Counted from the stretch's first letter, positions 35,603-43,846 are shown. The stretch: DNA of 64,000 nt from CAWIUB01 sp963839995 (GCA_963839995.1 CAWIXH010000015.1:124001-188000); one strand, 5' to 3'. Translations and numbers: made by a program. Notes: generated from the letters alone by a model not told the origin.

Positions 35603-35837
35603 TCATCAGGTCACGCTGATCACTCGGGCCGGTTGCCACCTTTGCGACCAGGCCAGCGACCTGCTCGGCCGGCTGCGCAGCGAGCTCGGCTTCGGCTACC
35701 GTGAACTCGACGTCGACGCCGACGCCGCCCGCTCCAACGAGTACTCGGACCGCGTCCCGGTGATCTTGATCGACGGGCGGGAGCACGGCTACTGGCGGGT
35801 CGAAGAGGCCCGCTTCCGCAACGCAATCAGCCGCTAG
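35589..35837 (+). CDS. Glutaredoxin-like protein (DUF836 type)
   Basis: 82 residues, thioredoxin fold. ITRAGCHLCDQASDLLGRLR carries the Cx2C active site, then YRELDVDADAA and the cis-Pro segment RVPVILIDG. Homologue position of Rv0508. ATG 35589 (GTG 35586 possible) lies inside the end of the ligase gene, overlapping it by 14 bp. Mycothiol-linked thiol exchange is possible given mshA, but unproven. Confidence 0.87.
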   Translation: MPATDHQVTLITRAGCHLCDQASDLLGRLRSELGFGYRELDVDADAARSNEYSDRVPVILIDGREHGYWRVEEARFRNAISR

Positions 35838-35865
35838 TCCCGGGTGAACGGAACAGCGCCGGTGC

Positions 35866-36077
35866 GATCTTGAGGCTTCCGCTGAGCCCCCGAGCCTGTT
35901 GCATATTCGACCATCGATGACGTGGAACACAGTTCTCGCCGATTCGGGCCCGCCACATTTTCGGGGGGCCGCGATGTTCGGCCGGGAGAAGCGACTTGGG
36001 AGCTTCACTCCGAGTTCACTGATCATCGCGATCCGATTACGCAACAGGCTCCCCCGCTCAACGTCTGCCTCAAGATC
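35866..36077. repeat. 212-bp MITE-like element with 44-bp imperfect inverted ends
   Basis: 35866-35909 and 36034-36077 match in inverse orientation at 34 of 44 positions, including GATCTTGAGGC and GAGCCTGTTGC blocks. No transposase and no convincing ORF inside. No target duplication is obvious. It fills part of the 576-bp gap before rex. Confidence 0.65.
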
Positions 36078-36123
36078 ATGACGGGGGAACTGGTCGCCGA
36101 CCTTTAGCACACCTGACGGCGAT

Positions 36124-36141
36124 TTGGGAAAGCCTTCACAA
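36124..36141. promoter_or_regulatory. Candidate Rex operator (ROP box)
   Basis: TTGGGAAAGCCTTCACAA matches the Rex consensus half-sites TTGTGAA-N4-TTCACAA with one mismatch. It lies 273 bp before the rex start and 73 bp before the repeat-derived leader ORF (36214), a position suited to autoregulation of the rex-hemACD operon by NADH/NAD+ as known in Streptomyces. Confidence 0.65.
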
Positions 36142-36213
36142 GCGCGTACCGTTCCCGGGGTCCAGGCGGCTTGTACCACAGGGCCACGCCCGACCTGCGA
36201 GCGAGGTTAGCGC

Positions 36214-36417
36214 ATGAGCGAGCGTCAGCGAGCGAGGGCGGGGCCCCCGCGAAATCGTGTCGGCGATTTCGTGGGGTGCAGGTGCGCGGCGAATGAAGCG
36301 ATGAGCGCTCGCGCGAAGAGCACGGGTGAACTCATGAGCGAGCGCAGCGAGCGAATCAATGGGCATAGTGCGCTTGGAGTCTCGTGCGCGTTCGCAGCGA
36401 AGCGAGAACGCGCATGA
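36214..36417 (+). other. Repeat-derived leader ORF upstream of rex (67 codons)
   Basis: Encodes MSERQRARAGPPRNR..., with the modules MSARAKS and MSERSERINGHSA, and ends in a TGA that overlaps the ATG of rex (ATGA). The DNA is made of GAGCG-type repeats and one CGAAATCG/CGATTTCG hairpin. Composition and modular repeats argue against a conserved protein; a translational-coupling role is inferred. Confidence 0.55.
36245..36276. repeat. CCCC-GCGAAATCG hairpin repeat, copy 1
   Basis: CCCC, CGAAATCG, 6-nt loop, CGATTTCG, GGGG. The same hairpin occurs at 37155-37185 and 37219-37250. The stem is perfect except for one unpaired position between the two blocks. Confidence 0.85.
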
Positions 36418-37109
36418 GCGAGCATCACGACGTCACCGACGTGGCAGCGCCGCGCGCCGACTGCGCGCGCACCGTGCCCGAAGCCACTGTCGAGCGGTTG
36501 GCCACCTACTTCCGCGTGCTGTGCGGACTCGGCGAGCGGGCCGCGACCACGGTGTCGTCGGAGGAGCTCGCGGCCGTCGCGGGCGTCAACTCCGCGATGC
36601 TGCGCAAGGACCTGTCCTTCCTCGGCTCCTACGGCATCCGGGGCGTCGGCTACGACGTCCAGACGCTGACCGAGCAGATCGCGCGGACGCTCGGGCTCAC
36701 GGTGCACCGGTCGGTGGCGATGATCGGCGTCGGCAACCTGGGCCAGGCGCTGGCCGGCTACGCGGGCTTCGCCTCGCGCGGCTTCCGCATCGCCGCGCTG
36801 ATCGACAGCGACCCGGCGCGGGTCGGCTCGGTCATCCGCGGTCTGACCGTGCGCGATATCAGGGACCTGGACGAGATCGTCGCCGCCGAGAACATCACCA
36901 TCGCGGTGATCGCGACGCCTGCATCGGCGGCCCAGGAGGTCTGTGATCGCCTGGTGGCCGCGGGCGTCACGAGCATCCTCAACTTCGCTCCGGTCGTACT
37001 CACCGTGCCCGGGCACGTGGACGTCCGCAAGGTCGACCTGGCCGCCGAGCTGCAGGTGCTGTCGTTCCACGAGACCCGCAAAGCGGCCCGGCTGGTGATG
37101 GAAGCGTGA
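36414..37109 (+). CDS. rex: Redox-sensing transcriptional repressor Rex
   Basis: 231 residues. N-terminal winged helix (RLATYFRVLCGLGERAATTV, SSEELAAVAGVNSAMLRKDL, SFLGSYGIRGVGYDV) and a Rossmann domain SVAMIGVGNLGQALAGYAGF that reads the NADH/NAD+ ratio; C-terminal swapped helix VLSFHETRKAARLVM. Released from DNA when NADH is high. Here it heads rex-hemA-hemC-hemD, with a candidate Rex box upstream at 36124. ATG 36414 overlaps the leader ORF stop. Confidence 0.94.
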   Translation: MSEHHDVTDVAAPRADCARTVPEATVERLATYFRVLCGLGERAATTVSSEELAAVAGVNSAMLRKDLSFLGSYGIRGVGYDVQTLTEQIARTLGLTVHRSVAMIGVGNLGQALAGYAGFASRGFRIAALIDSDPARVGSVIRGLTVRDIRDLDEIVAAENITIAVIATPASAAQEVCDRLVAAGVTSILNFAPVVLTVPGHVDVRKVDLAAELQVLSFHETRKAARLVMEA

Positions 37110-37285
37110 GCGAGCGAGCATCGCAGGCGCGCAAGCGCCGAGCTTGTGCGGGGTCCCGGCGAAATCGCGGAGCGATTTCGTGGGGTGCAGGTGCGGAACG
37201 AGCGGCCGATTGCGGGGTCCCCGCGAAATCGTGCCAGCGATTTCGTGGGGTGCATGTGCGCTTGCGCGAAGAGGTTGGCCGATGA
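37106..37285 (+). other. Repeat-derived bridge ORF between rex and hemA (59 codons)
   Basis: GTG 37106 overlaps the rex stop (GTGA) and its TGA (37283-37285) overlaps the hemA ATG (ATGA). The frame VSERASQARKRRAC... runs unbroken through two hairpin repeats. It fills the whole space between the genes, so a ribosome could pass from rex to hemA without leaving the mRNA. A closely similar arrangement occurs at 49209-49289. Confidence 0.65.
37155..37250. repeat. CGAAATCG hairpin repeat, copies 2 and 3
   Basis: Copy 2 at 37155-37185 and copy 3 at 37219-37250, each followed by GTGGGGTGCA, as in copy 1 at 36245. Both lie within the bridge ORF between rex and hemA. Confidence 0.85.
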
Positions 37286-38571
37286 GCGTTCTCGTCGTGG
37301 GGTTGTCGCACCGGACGGCCGCGGTGCCGGTGCTCGAGCAGGCGAGCATCTGCGCCGACGACCTGCCCAAGCTGCTGCACGAGCTGTACAGCGCCGAGGC
37401 GATCAGCGAGGTACTGGCGCTCTCGACGTGCAACCGCATCGAGGTGTACGCCGACGTCGAGCGCTTTCACCCGGCGGTTGCCGAGATCAGTGGCGTGCTG
37501 GCCCGGCAGGCCGGGATGTCGGTAGCCGAGCTGGGCGAGCACCTCTACGTCCACTTCGCCGAGGCCGCGGTCGAGCACATGTTCTCGGTGGCAGCGGGGC
37601 TGGACTCGATGGTGGTCGGCGAGTCGCAGATCCTGGGCCAGCTGCGCCTCGCATATAGCGCCAGCTCCGAGGCGGGCGTCGTCGCAACCGTGTTGCACGA
37701 CCTCGCGCAGACGTCGCTGCGGGTCGGCAAGCGGGTGCACAGCGAGACCGGCATCGACCGCGCGGGTGCATCGATCGTCTCGGCGGCGCTCGACCGGGCC
37801 GAACGGGTGCTGGGGCCGCTAGGGAATCTGCGCGCGCTGATCGTTGGGGCCGGCTCGATGGGCGCCCTGACGGGCGCCACGCTGCGCCGCCGCGGCGCGC
37901 GCGACATCGTGATCGCCAACCGCACGCCGGAGCACGGCGCGCGACTGGCCACCACCCTGGCCGGCCGGGCGGTCGCGCTGGACGAGATTCCGCGCGAGAT
38001 CGCCGAGGCCGACCTAGTGGTGAGCTCCACCGGAGCCACCGGCCTGGTCCTCGAGATCGACGCGTTCACTGGCCGCACCGGCCGGCCGCTGATCGTGCTC
38101 GACCTGGCCTTGCCCCGCGACGTCGACGACGCCGTCAGCACGCTGCCTGGCGTCACCTATCTGGACCTGGACGCGTTGCGGCAGGACGGCGCAGCCGTCA
38201 GTGAGGCCGAGGTCGCCGCCGCCGCGGCGATCGTGGCTGGCGAACTGCGCGACTACCTGGCCGAGCAGCAGCGCCTAGCCGTTGCGCCCACCGTGACCGC
38301 GTTGCGGTCGCGAGCCAACGAGGTGATCGACGCAGAACTGAGCCGACTGGACGGCCGGCTGCCCGCGCTGGACGTGGCCAGCCGTGCCGAGGTGGCCGAC
38401 GCGGTGCGCCGCGCGGTCGAGAAGGTGCTGCACGCACCGACCGTCCGGGTGAAGGAGCTGGCCAGCCTGCCTGACGGCGACCGGTACGCCCAGGCGTTGC
38501 GTGAGCTGTTCGACCTGGATCCGGCGGCGGCCGAATCGGTCGCCGAGTTGCGCAGCGGTCGGGCGTCATGA
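37282..38571 (+). CDS. hemA: Glutamyl-tRNA reductase
   Basis: First enzyme of C5 heme synthesis, reducing Glu-tRNA to glutamate-1-semialdehyde with NADPH. VVGLSHRTAAVPVLEQ, the catalytic-Cys region LALSTCNRIEVYADV, SVAAGLDSMVVGESQILGQL, the NADPH fold RALIVGAGSMGALTGATL and the C-terminal dimer helix are all present. 429 residues, standard. Coupled by overlaps to the bridge ORF upstream and hemC downstream; under the candidate Rex box. Confidence 0.96.
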   Translation: MSVLVVGLSHRTAAVPVLEQASICADDLPKLLHELYSAEAISEVLALSTCNRIEVYADVERFHPAVAEISGVLARQAGMSVAELGEHLYVHFAEAAVEHMFSVAAGLDSMVVGESQILGQLRLAYSASSEAGVVATVLHDLAQTSLRVGKRVHSETGIDRAGASIVSAALDRAERVLGPLGNLRALIVGAGSMGALTGATLRRRGARDIVIANRTPEHGARLATTLAGRAVALDEIPREIAEADLVVSSTGATGLVLEIDAFTGRTGRPLIVLDLALPRDVDDAVSTLPGVTYLDLDALRQDGAAVSEAEVAAAAAIVAGELRDYLAEQQRLAVAPTVTALRSRANEVIDAELSRLDGRLPALDVASRAEVADAVRRAVEKVLHAPTVRVKELASLPDGDRYAQALRELFDLDPAAAESVAELRSGRAS

Positions 38572-39491
38572 CGAGCGTGCAGACACTGCGGATCGGCACC
38601 CGGCGCAGCGAGCTGGCCCGGCGCCAGACCGACCTGGTCGCCGCTGCGCTCGGCGTGCCCGCCGCGATCGTTCCGATCACCACCGAGGGCGACCGGTCGT
38701 CCGAGTCGCTGCAGCAGATCGGCGGGACGGGCGTGTTCGTATCGGCGCTGCGGGAGGCCCTGGTCCGCGGCGAGATCGACGTTGCCGTGCACTCGTACAA
38801 GGACCTGCCAACGCGGGCATGTGACGGCGTGACCGTTGCCGCCGTGCCGGCCCGCGGCGACGCCCGCGACGCACTCGTGGCGCGCGACGGGCTCACCCTC
38901 GCCGAGCTACCCGCGGGTGCGCGTGTCGGCACAGGATCGCCGCGCCGGGCGGCGCAGCTGCGGGCGCTGGGATTGGGCTTGGAGGTCGTGCCGTTGCGCG
39001 GCAACGTCGACACCCGGGTGCGGCGCGTGCTCGGCGGTGAGCTGGATGCGGTCGTCCTGGCACTGGCCGGGTTGCGCCGCATCGGCCGCGACGACGCCGT
39101 GACGGAGATCCTCGACCCGATCCAGCTGCTGCCTGCTCCCGCACAGGGCGCGCTGGCGATCGAGGCCCGCTCCGGCGACGAGGCCGTGCTCGACGCCGTC
39201 CGCCCGATCGAAGATCCCGACACCCGCACCTGCGTGGCCGCCGAGCGCGCCCTGCTTACTGCCCTCGAAGCCGGCTGCTCCGCACCCGTCGGGGCCTTGG
39301 CAGAAATCACCGACGACCCTGACGGATCGCTCGAAGTGTTCCTCCGTGGTTCGGTTACCGCGCTCGACGGCAGCGATGCCGTCCGGCTGTCGGCCACCGG
39401 CCCGGCAACCGATGCCGAATCGGTCGGCAGGCGGCTCGCCGCCCTCCTGATCGCCAACGGCGCTGAGAAGATGATGGGAAGCTCGTCATGA
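38568..39491 (+). CDS. hemC: Hydroxymethylbilane synthase
   Basis: Polymerises four porphobilinogens to hydroxymethylbilane. RIGTRRSELARRQTDLVAAA, DVAVHSYKDLPT with the catalytic Asp region, GTGSPRRAAQLRALG, LPAPAQGALAIEAR and the dipyrromethane-bearing Cys in LEAGCSAPVGAL. 307 residues. ATG overlaps the hemA stop (ATGA), and its stop overlaps hemD (ATGA). Confidence 0.96.
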   Translation: MTSVQTLRIGTRRSELARRQTDLVAAALGVPAAIVPITTEGDRSSESLQQIGGTGVFVSALREALVRGEIDVAVHSYKDLPTRACDGVTVAAVPARGDARDALVARDGLTLAELPAGARVGTGSPRRAAQLRALGLGLEVVPLRGNVDTRVRRVLGGELDAVVLALAGLRRIGRDDAVTEILDPIQLLPAPAQGALAIEARSGDEAVLDAVRPIEDPDTRTCVAAERALLTALEAGCSAPVGALAEITDDPDGSLEVFLRGSVTALDGSDAVRLSATGPATDAESVGRRLAALLIANGAEKMMGSSS

Positions 39492-41041
39492 CCCGAGCCC
39501 GCAAGACCGTTGGCCGCATCACCTTCGTGGGTGCCGGCCCTGGCGATCCCGGACTGCTGGCCGTGCACGCCGCGCAGGCGCTCGCCCGCGCCGATGTGGT
39601 GTACGCCGATGCCGCGGTGCCCGCCGTGATCTCCGGGCTCGCCCACGGAGAGCTGCGCCCGACCGAGGCGACCCCGGCCGAGACCGCACGCGCCGCGCTA
39701 GCCGAAGCCCGGCTCGGCTCCTCCGTAGTGCGCCTGGTCGCCGGGGACGTGTTCGCGGACGACGGCGTCGTCAAGGAAGCGCTCGCCGTCGCCCGCACCG
39801 TCGTGCCGTTCGACGTGGTGCCCGGGGTACCGCTCGGGGCGGGGACCGCGGCCTACGCGGGCGTGCCAGTCGGCTCGGTACGCACCGAGGCGTACATCGC
39901 CGCGGCCGCATCGTTCGACTTCGACGCGCTGCTGCGCGGCAGCGGCACGCTGGTGCTCGCGGTGCAGGCCAGCGAAGTGCGGCTGGTCGGTGAGCAGCTG
40001 GTTTCGGCTGGCTTGAAGCCCGACACGCCGGTCACGGTCAGCTGCGACGGCACGGGCACGGGGCAGCAGACGGTCAGCGGACAGCTGGACGAGCTGGAGC
40101 TCGCCGCGGTCGGCATGACCGGCATCGTGGTCGTCACGGTCGGGAAGGCGGCCGCGTTGCGCGACCGGCTGACGTGGTGGGAGTCGCGTCCGCTCTACGG
40201 CTGGCGGGTGCTCGTCCCACGCACCAAAGAGCAGGCGGGCGCGATGAGCGATCGGCTGCGGCTCTACGGCGCCGTCCCGGCAGAGGTTCCGACGATCGCG
40301 GTCGAACCGCCGCGCACGCCCACCCAGATGGAGCGCGCGATCAAGGGCCTGGTCACCGGACGCTACGAGTGGATCGTGTTCACGTCGACCAATGCTGTAC
40401 GCGCGGTACGTGAGAAGTTCGAGGAATTCGGGCTGGACGCCCGCGCGTTCGCTGGGGTCAAGATCGCCTGCGTGGGCGATGCCACCGCCGACGCGGTGCG
40501 GGCGTTCGGCATCACGCCGGAGCTGGTGCCTACAGACGATCAGTCGTCCGAGGGACTGCTCGCCGACTTCCCGCCCTACGACGACGTGCTCGACCCGATC
40601 GACCGGGTGCTGCTGCCCCGGGCCGACATCGCCACCGAGACGCTCGCGGCCGGGCTGCGCAGGCGCGGCTGGGAGATCGACGACGTCACGGCCTATCGGA
40701 CCGTGCGCGCTGCGCCACCGCCGGCCGAGATCCGCGACGCGATCAAGTCGGGTGGCTTCCAGGCGGTGTGCTTCACCTCGTCCTCGACGGTGCGAAACCT
40801 GGTCGGCATCGCCGGCAAGCCGCACGCGCGGACAGTGGTCGCCGCCATCGGTCCGCAGACGGCCGCAACGGCGCGGGAGTTCGGGCTGCGCGTGGACGTC
40901 CAGCCAGAGCAGGCGACGGTTCCCGCGCTGGTCGACGCCCTGGCTCGGTACGCCTCGGCCAAGGCCGTCGAGCAGCGGGGCACGGCGGCCTCAGCGGCCG
41001 CCAAGAAGGCCGCCCGCCCGTCTCGCCGAACGGCCCGCTGA
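39488..41041 (+). CDS. hemD: Uroporphyrinogen-III synthase fused to SUMT-like N-terminal domain
   Basis: 517 residues. N-terminal 240 residues have the tetrapyrrole-methylase fold (FVGAGPGDPGLLAVHAAQAL), but the usual KGGDPFVFGR motif is replaced by VAGDVFADDG, so methyltransferase activity is doubtful. C-terminal 260 residues are uroporphyrinogen-III synthase (VLVPRTKEQAGAMSDRLRLY, WIVFTSTNAVRAV, VLLPRADIATETLAAGLRRR, VCFTSSSTVRN). Closes the macrocycle with D-ring inversion. A basic Ala/Lys tail follows. Same fusion as in mycobacteria and Streptomyces. Confidence 0.92.
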   Translation: MTRARKTVGRITFVGAGPGDPGLLAVHAAQALARADVVYADAAVPAVISGLAHGELRPTEATPAETARAALAEARLGSSVVRLVAGDVFADDGVVKEALAVARTVVPFDVVPGVPLGAGTAAYAGVPVGSVRTEAYIAAAASFDFDALLRGSGTLVLAVQASEVRLVGEQLVSAGLKPDTPVTVSCDGTGTGQQTVSGQLDELELAAVGMTGIVVVTVGKAAALRDRLTWWESRPLYGWRVLVPRTKEQAGAMSDRLRLYGAVPAEVPTIAVEPPRTPTQMERAIKGLVTGRYEWIVFTSTNAVRAVREKFEEFGLDARAFAGVKIACVGDATADAVRAFGITPELVPTDDQSSEGLLADFPPYDDVLDPIDRVLLPRADIATETLAAGLRRRGWEIDDVTAYRTVRAAPPPAEIRDAIKSGGFQAVCFTSSSTVRNLVGIAGKPHARTVVAAIGPQTAATAREFGLRVDVQPEQATVPALVDALARYASAKAVEQRGTAASAAAKKAARPSRRTAR

Positions 41042-41262
41042 TCGTCCTTCCCCGATCGCGCAACTTCTGGCCGTCGGAGACGGCCGAAGGGTGCAAATCG
41101 GCGGGGGACGGGATCGTCGTTGACCTGCCCGGGCCTGCAGCCGGGCACTACCTCTCAGCGTCGGGCAAGGACGACGTGCTCGCGTGATCTTCCTGTCCGG
41201 GGGGCTCACGAAACGCCGCCGCAGGTCCCACACCCTGACTGCCGGGTTCCTACGATCTGCGC

Positions 41263-41850
41263 ATGCGATTGCCTCGCGACGAGGAAGAGTTCACTGACCG
41301 CATGCTGGACGCGATGCGGACGTCCGGTCCCTTGAAGGTCGTGGCGCTGTGCCGTGCGATGCTCGACTCCCACCGATTGCCGGCGGATGTCAGCCGCGCC
41401 GAGGTGCTCCTCGAACTGGGCGAGCACCTCGACCTCGACGGCCAGCACGTCGAGGCTGGTGAAGTGTTGCGGGCAGCCGTCGCCGACGGCGGCCCGACGA
41501 CCATCGATGCGCGGTGCTTGCTGGCGAGGTGGTGCCTCGATCACGGCGACGCCGCCGAAGGCGAAGCGCTGCTCCAGCAGTTGTGGGCCGAACGCCGTCG
41601 CGACCTGAGCGTGTGCGTATTCGTGGGTGAGCTGTTCGAACGACGCGGTGATCTGGCCACTGCTACCCGGTGGCTCAGCACGGGGGCCGTCCACGTCGAG
41701 CGGCAGCTCGACGATTCTCCGCTGGAGGTCGTGCGCTTGCTCGGCTCGCGCCGGAGAGTTCGCCGCACGCAAGGCTTCACCCCGGACGACCTCGACATGG
41801 CAGCGGCCGGAATGGCGGAACTGCTCCTGTCCGCGCTGGCGATCGCCTGA
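41263..41850 (+). CDS. Hypothetical TPR-like protein
   Basis: 195 residues, all helical by composition, with repeated paired-helix segments (ADVSRAEVLLELGEHLDLDG, DARCLLARWCLDHGDAAEGE, VCVFVGELFERRGDLATATR) in TPR-like spacing. No catalytic motif. It sits between hemD and hemB; 221 bp separate it from hemD with no gene in between. Role unknown; perhaps a scaffold. Confidence 0.6.
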   Translation: MRLPRDEEEFTDRMLDAMRTSGPLKVVALCRAMLDSHRLPADVSRAEVLLELGEHLDLDGQHVEAGEVLRAAVADGGPTTIDARCLLARWCLDHGDAAEGEALLQQLWAERRRDLSVCVFVGELFERRGDLATATRWLSTGAVHVERQLDDSPLEVVRLLGSRRRVRRTQGFTPDDLDMAAAGMAELLLSALAIA

Positions 41851-41882
41851 CTGAACGCCCTCTTGGTATTAGGGTCGGACGG

Positions 41883-42875
41883 GTGAGCTTGCCCGTCCTG
41901 CCGGGGTTTCCGACGTCGCGGCCGCGCCGGCTGCGGGCCACGGCCGCGCTGCGCCGGTTGACCGCTGACGTGGCCGTCCGACCGGCCGATCTGATCCTGC
42001 CGATGTTCGTTCGGGAGGGGATTGCCGACTCGGTGCCGATCGGGTCGATGCCGGGCGTGGCGCAGCACAGTCACGAGTCGCTGGTGAAGGCCGCGCACGA
42101 GGCCGTCGAGGCGGGCGTCGGCGGGCTGATGCTGTTCGGCGTGCCGTCCTCGAAGGACGCGCGCGGCTCCGGCGCCGACGACCCGGACGGGGTGCTGAAC
42201 GTGGCGCTGCGGCGCCTACACGCCGAGTTCGGCGACAGCACGGTGATCATGGCCGACCTGTGCCTGGACGAGTTCACCGACCACGGCCACTGCGGGGTGC
42301 TCGACGAGCGGGGCCGGGTCGACAACGACGCCACGCTCCAGCGGTACGCGTCAATGGGCGTAGCCCAGGCGAGTGCTGGGGCGCACGTGGTCGGCACGAG
42401 CGGGATGATGGACGGCCAGGTCGCTGCCGTGCGCACCGCGCTGGACGAGAATGGCCATACCGATACGGCGATTCTGGCCTACGCGGCCAAGTACGCGTCG
42501 GGTTTCTACGGGCCGTTCCGGGAGGCTGTGGACTCCTCGTTGACCGGCGATCGCAAGACCTACCAGCAAGACCACGCCCGTACCGTCCACGAGGCGCTGG
42601 CCGAGACGGTCCTGGACGTGGCTGAGGGCGCCGACGTCGTGATGGTGAAACCCGCGCTCCCGTACCTCGACGTGCTGCGCGCCGTCGCCGACGCGTCACC
42701 CATCCCGGTCGCCGCCTACCACGTCAGCGGCGAGTACGCGATGGTCGAGGCGGCGGCCCGCAACGGCTGGCTGGATCGGGAACGGATCATGCTCGAGACG
42801 CTCACCGCGATCAAGCGCGCGGGCGCGTCGATGATCCTTACCTACTGGGCTGCCGAGGCGGCCGCCCTCGTCTGA
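41883..42875 (+). CDS. hemB: Delta-aminolevulinic acid dehydratase (porphobilinogen synthase)
   Basis: Condenses two aminolevulinates to porphobilinogen. ADLILPMFVREG, metal-site segment DLCLDEFTDHGHCG, first active Lys AAKYASGFYGPFREA, Schiff-base Lys VMVKPALPYLDV, and SGEYAMVEAAARNGW. 330 residues from GTG 41883. Separated from the rex operon by the TPR-like gene, but in the same orientation. Confidence 0.95.
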   Translation: MSLPVLPGFPTSRPRRLRATAALRRLTADVAVRPADLILPMFVREGIADSVPIGSMPGVAQHSHESLVKAAHEAVEAGVGGLMLFGVPSSKDARGSGADDPDGVLNVALRRLHAEFGDSTVIMADLCLDEFTDHGHCGVLDERGRVDNDATLQRYASMGVAQASAGAHVVGTSGMMDGQVAAVRTALDENGHTDTAILAYAAKYASGFYGPFREAVDSSLTGDRKTYQQDHARTVHEALAETVLDVAEGADVVMVKPALPYLDVLRAVADASPIPVAAYHVSGEYAMVEAAARNGWLDRERIMLETLTAIKRAGASMILTYWAAEAAALV

Positions 42876-42889
42876 GGCGCGGGCCGCCG

Positions 42890-43130
42890 CTCCGCAGCAC
42901 GCTGCTGCGCGCGGGCCAGCTTCGCGAACCCCGGCCGCCTGCAGCCGATCGAGCAGCCCCCAACGGCGCATCCGGGCGACGCCGGGCGTCTGCAGCTGAT
43001 GGCTCGACAACGTGTCGCTGGGGAAGGTGGCCCGGTCGATCACCAACACCCGCAAACCCTTGCGGGGAAGGAGCATTCCTGTTGCCGAGGCGGCCACTCG
43101 TGCCCCCACCACGATCACGTCGTAGCCCAT
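42890..43130 (-). pseudogene. N-terminal remnant of an FAD-dependent oxidoreductase
   Basis: From ATG 43130 the first 75 or so codons read like a flavin monooxygenase start: YDVIVVGARVAASATGMLLP, RVLVIDRATFPSDTLSSHQL, PGVARMRRWGLLDRLQAAGV. After that the frame runs into the 3' end of hemB on the other strand with no similarity. The family is normally about 350-450 residues. It overlaps the TetR gene's end by 16 bp, so it was once the TetR-linked enzyme and has been cut, probably by deletion. Confidence 0.75.
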
Positions 43131-43813
43131 TCCCGTCCTCCTCGCTTCCTCGTGGGCGCCGGACCGCCGTGATCAACAGACTTCGTTGGGCGTTGAGCGA
43201 CCGGATCGGTCTGTTGATCAACGACAGTCGCCAGCTGGACCACTTGGATGAGCGCCTCGAGCCGCTCGGTGAATCGATCGTCAGCCAGCTGGGCGGTGAG
43301 CCCCTGCAGGCCCTGATGGCAGCCCACGACGACCTCACCGAGCAGCTGCGGATCGAGGTCGGCACGAATGGCGCCCTCGGTCTGCGCCTCACGAAACTGT
43401 GCCGCCGCGGCGTTGATCCAGACCTGGATGCCGCCGCACACCTCGTCGCGTAGGTCCGGGTCGCGGGCCAGCTCCTCGATCAGCTTGCCCAGCAGTGATG
43501 GCCCTTCGCCAGTCGCTTCCAGCCTGGCGAGCACCCGAGGCGTGGCGAACAGTCGCTCGACGGCGGTGGGGTGCTGATTCACCTCGACCGCCAGCCGCTC
43601 CAGCAGTCCATGCTGTTCGTCGGCGATGACGGCCAGGGCGAGTGCCTGTTTGGACGGGAAGTGGAAATAGCAGCCGCCCTTGGTCAGCCCGGACGCCTCG
43701 ATGATCTGGTTCAGCGATGCCGCCGCGTAGCCGTCGCGGGCGAAGATCGGCCGCGCCGCGTCGAGGATCGCCCGCCGTGACCGGTCGCCGCGGGTTGGGC
43801 TGGCCGTCGTCAT
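43115..43813 (-). CDS. TetR-family transcriptional regulator
   Basis: 232 residues from ATG 43813. HTH: DGYAAASLNQIIEASGLTKG followed by GCYFHFPSKQALALAV. C-terminal ligand-binding domain intact. A 24-bp palindrome at 43823-43846 directly upstream of the start is its probable operator. Downstream is the remnant flavoprotein, the likely original target; the divergent phosphatase gene may also be controlled. Confidence 0.88.
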   Translation of the reverse strand: MTTASPTRGDRSRRAILDAARPIFARDGYAAASLNQIIEASGLTKGGCYFHFPSKQALALAVIADEQHGLLERLAVEVNQHPTAVERLFATPRVLARLEATGEGPSLLGKLIEELARDPDLRDEVCGGIQVWINAAAAQFREAQTEGAIRADLDPQLLGEVVVGCHQGLQGLTAQLADDRFTERLEALIQVVQLATVVDQQTDPVAQRPTKSVDHGGPAPTRKRGGREWATT

Positions 43814-43822
43814 GCCGGGCAG

Positions 43823-43846
43823 CATACAAACCGACCAGTCTGTATG
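43823..43846. promoter_or_regulatory. 24-bp palindromic TetR-type operator
   Basis: CATACAAAC-cgacca-GTCTGTATG, with CATACA and TGTATG as perfect outer arms and only one mismatch in 9 bp. It ends 10 bp before the TetR start codon and lies in the 121-bp divergent region shared with the acid phosphatase gene. Confidence 0.7.

Noticed and set aside
35508..36179. Minus-strand frame with VLKVGDQFPRHDLEADV, similar to a peroxiredoxin start
   Set aside because: Only about 15 residues resemble the family; the peroxidatic Cys motif is absent, and the sequence lies across the inverted-repeat arm and the glutaredoxin gene.
41042..41187. Possible small protein after hemD (LIVLPRSRNFWPSETAEG...)
   Set aside because: No start codon with a ribosome-binding site in the space; the frame is a continuation of a shadow frame in hemD.
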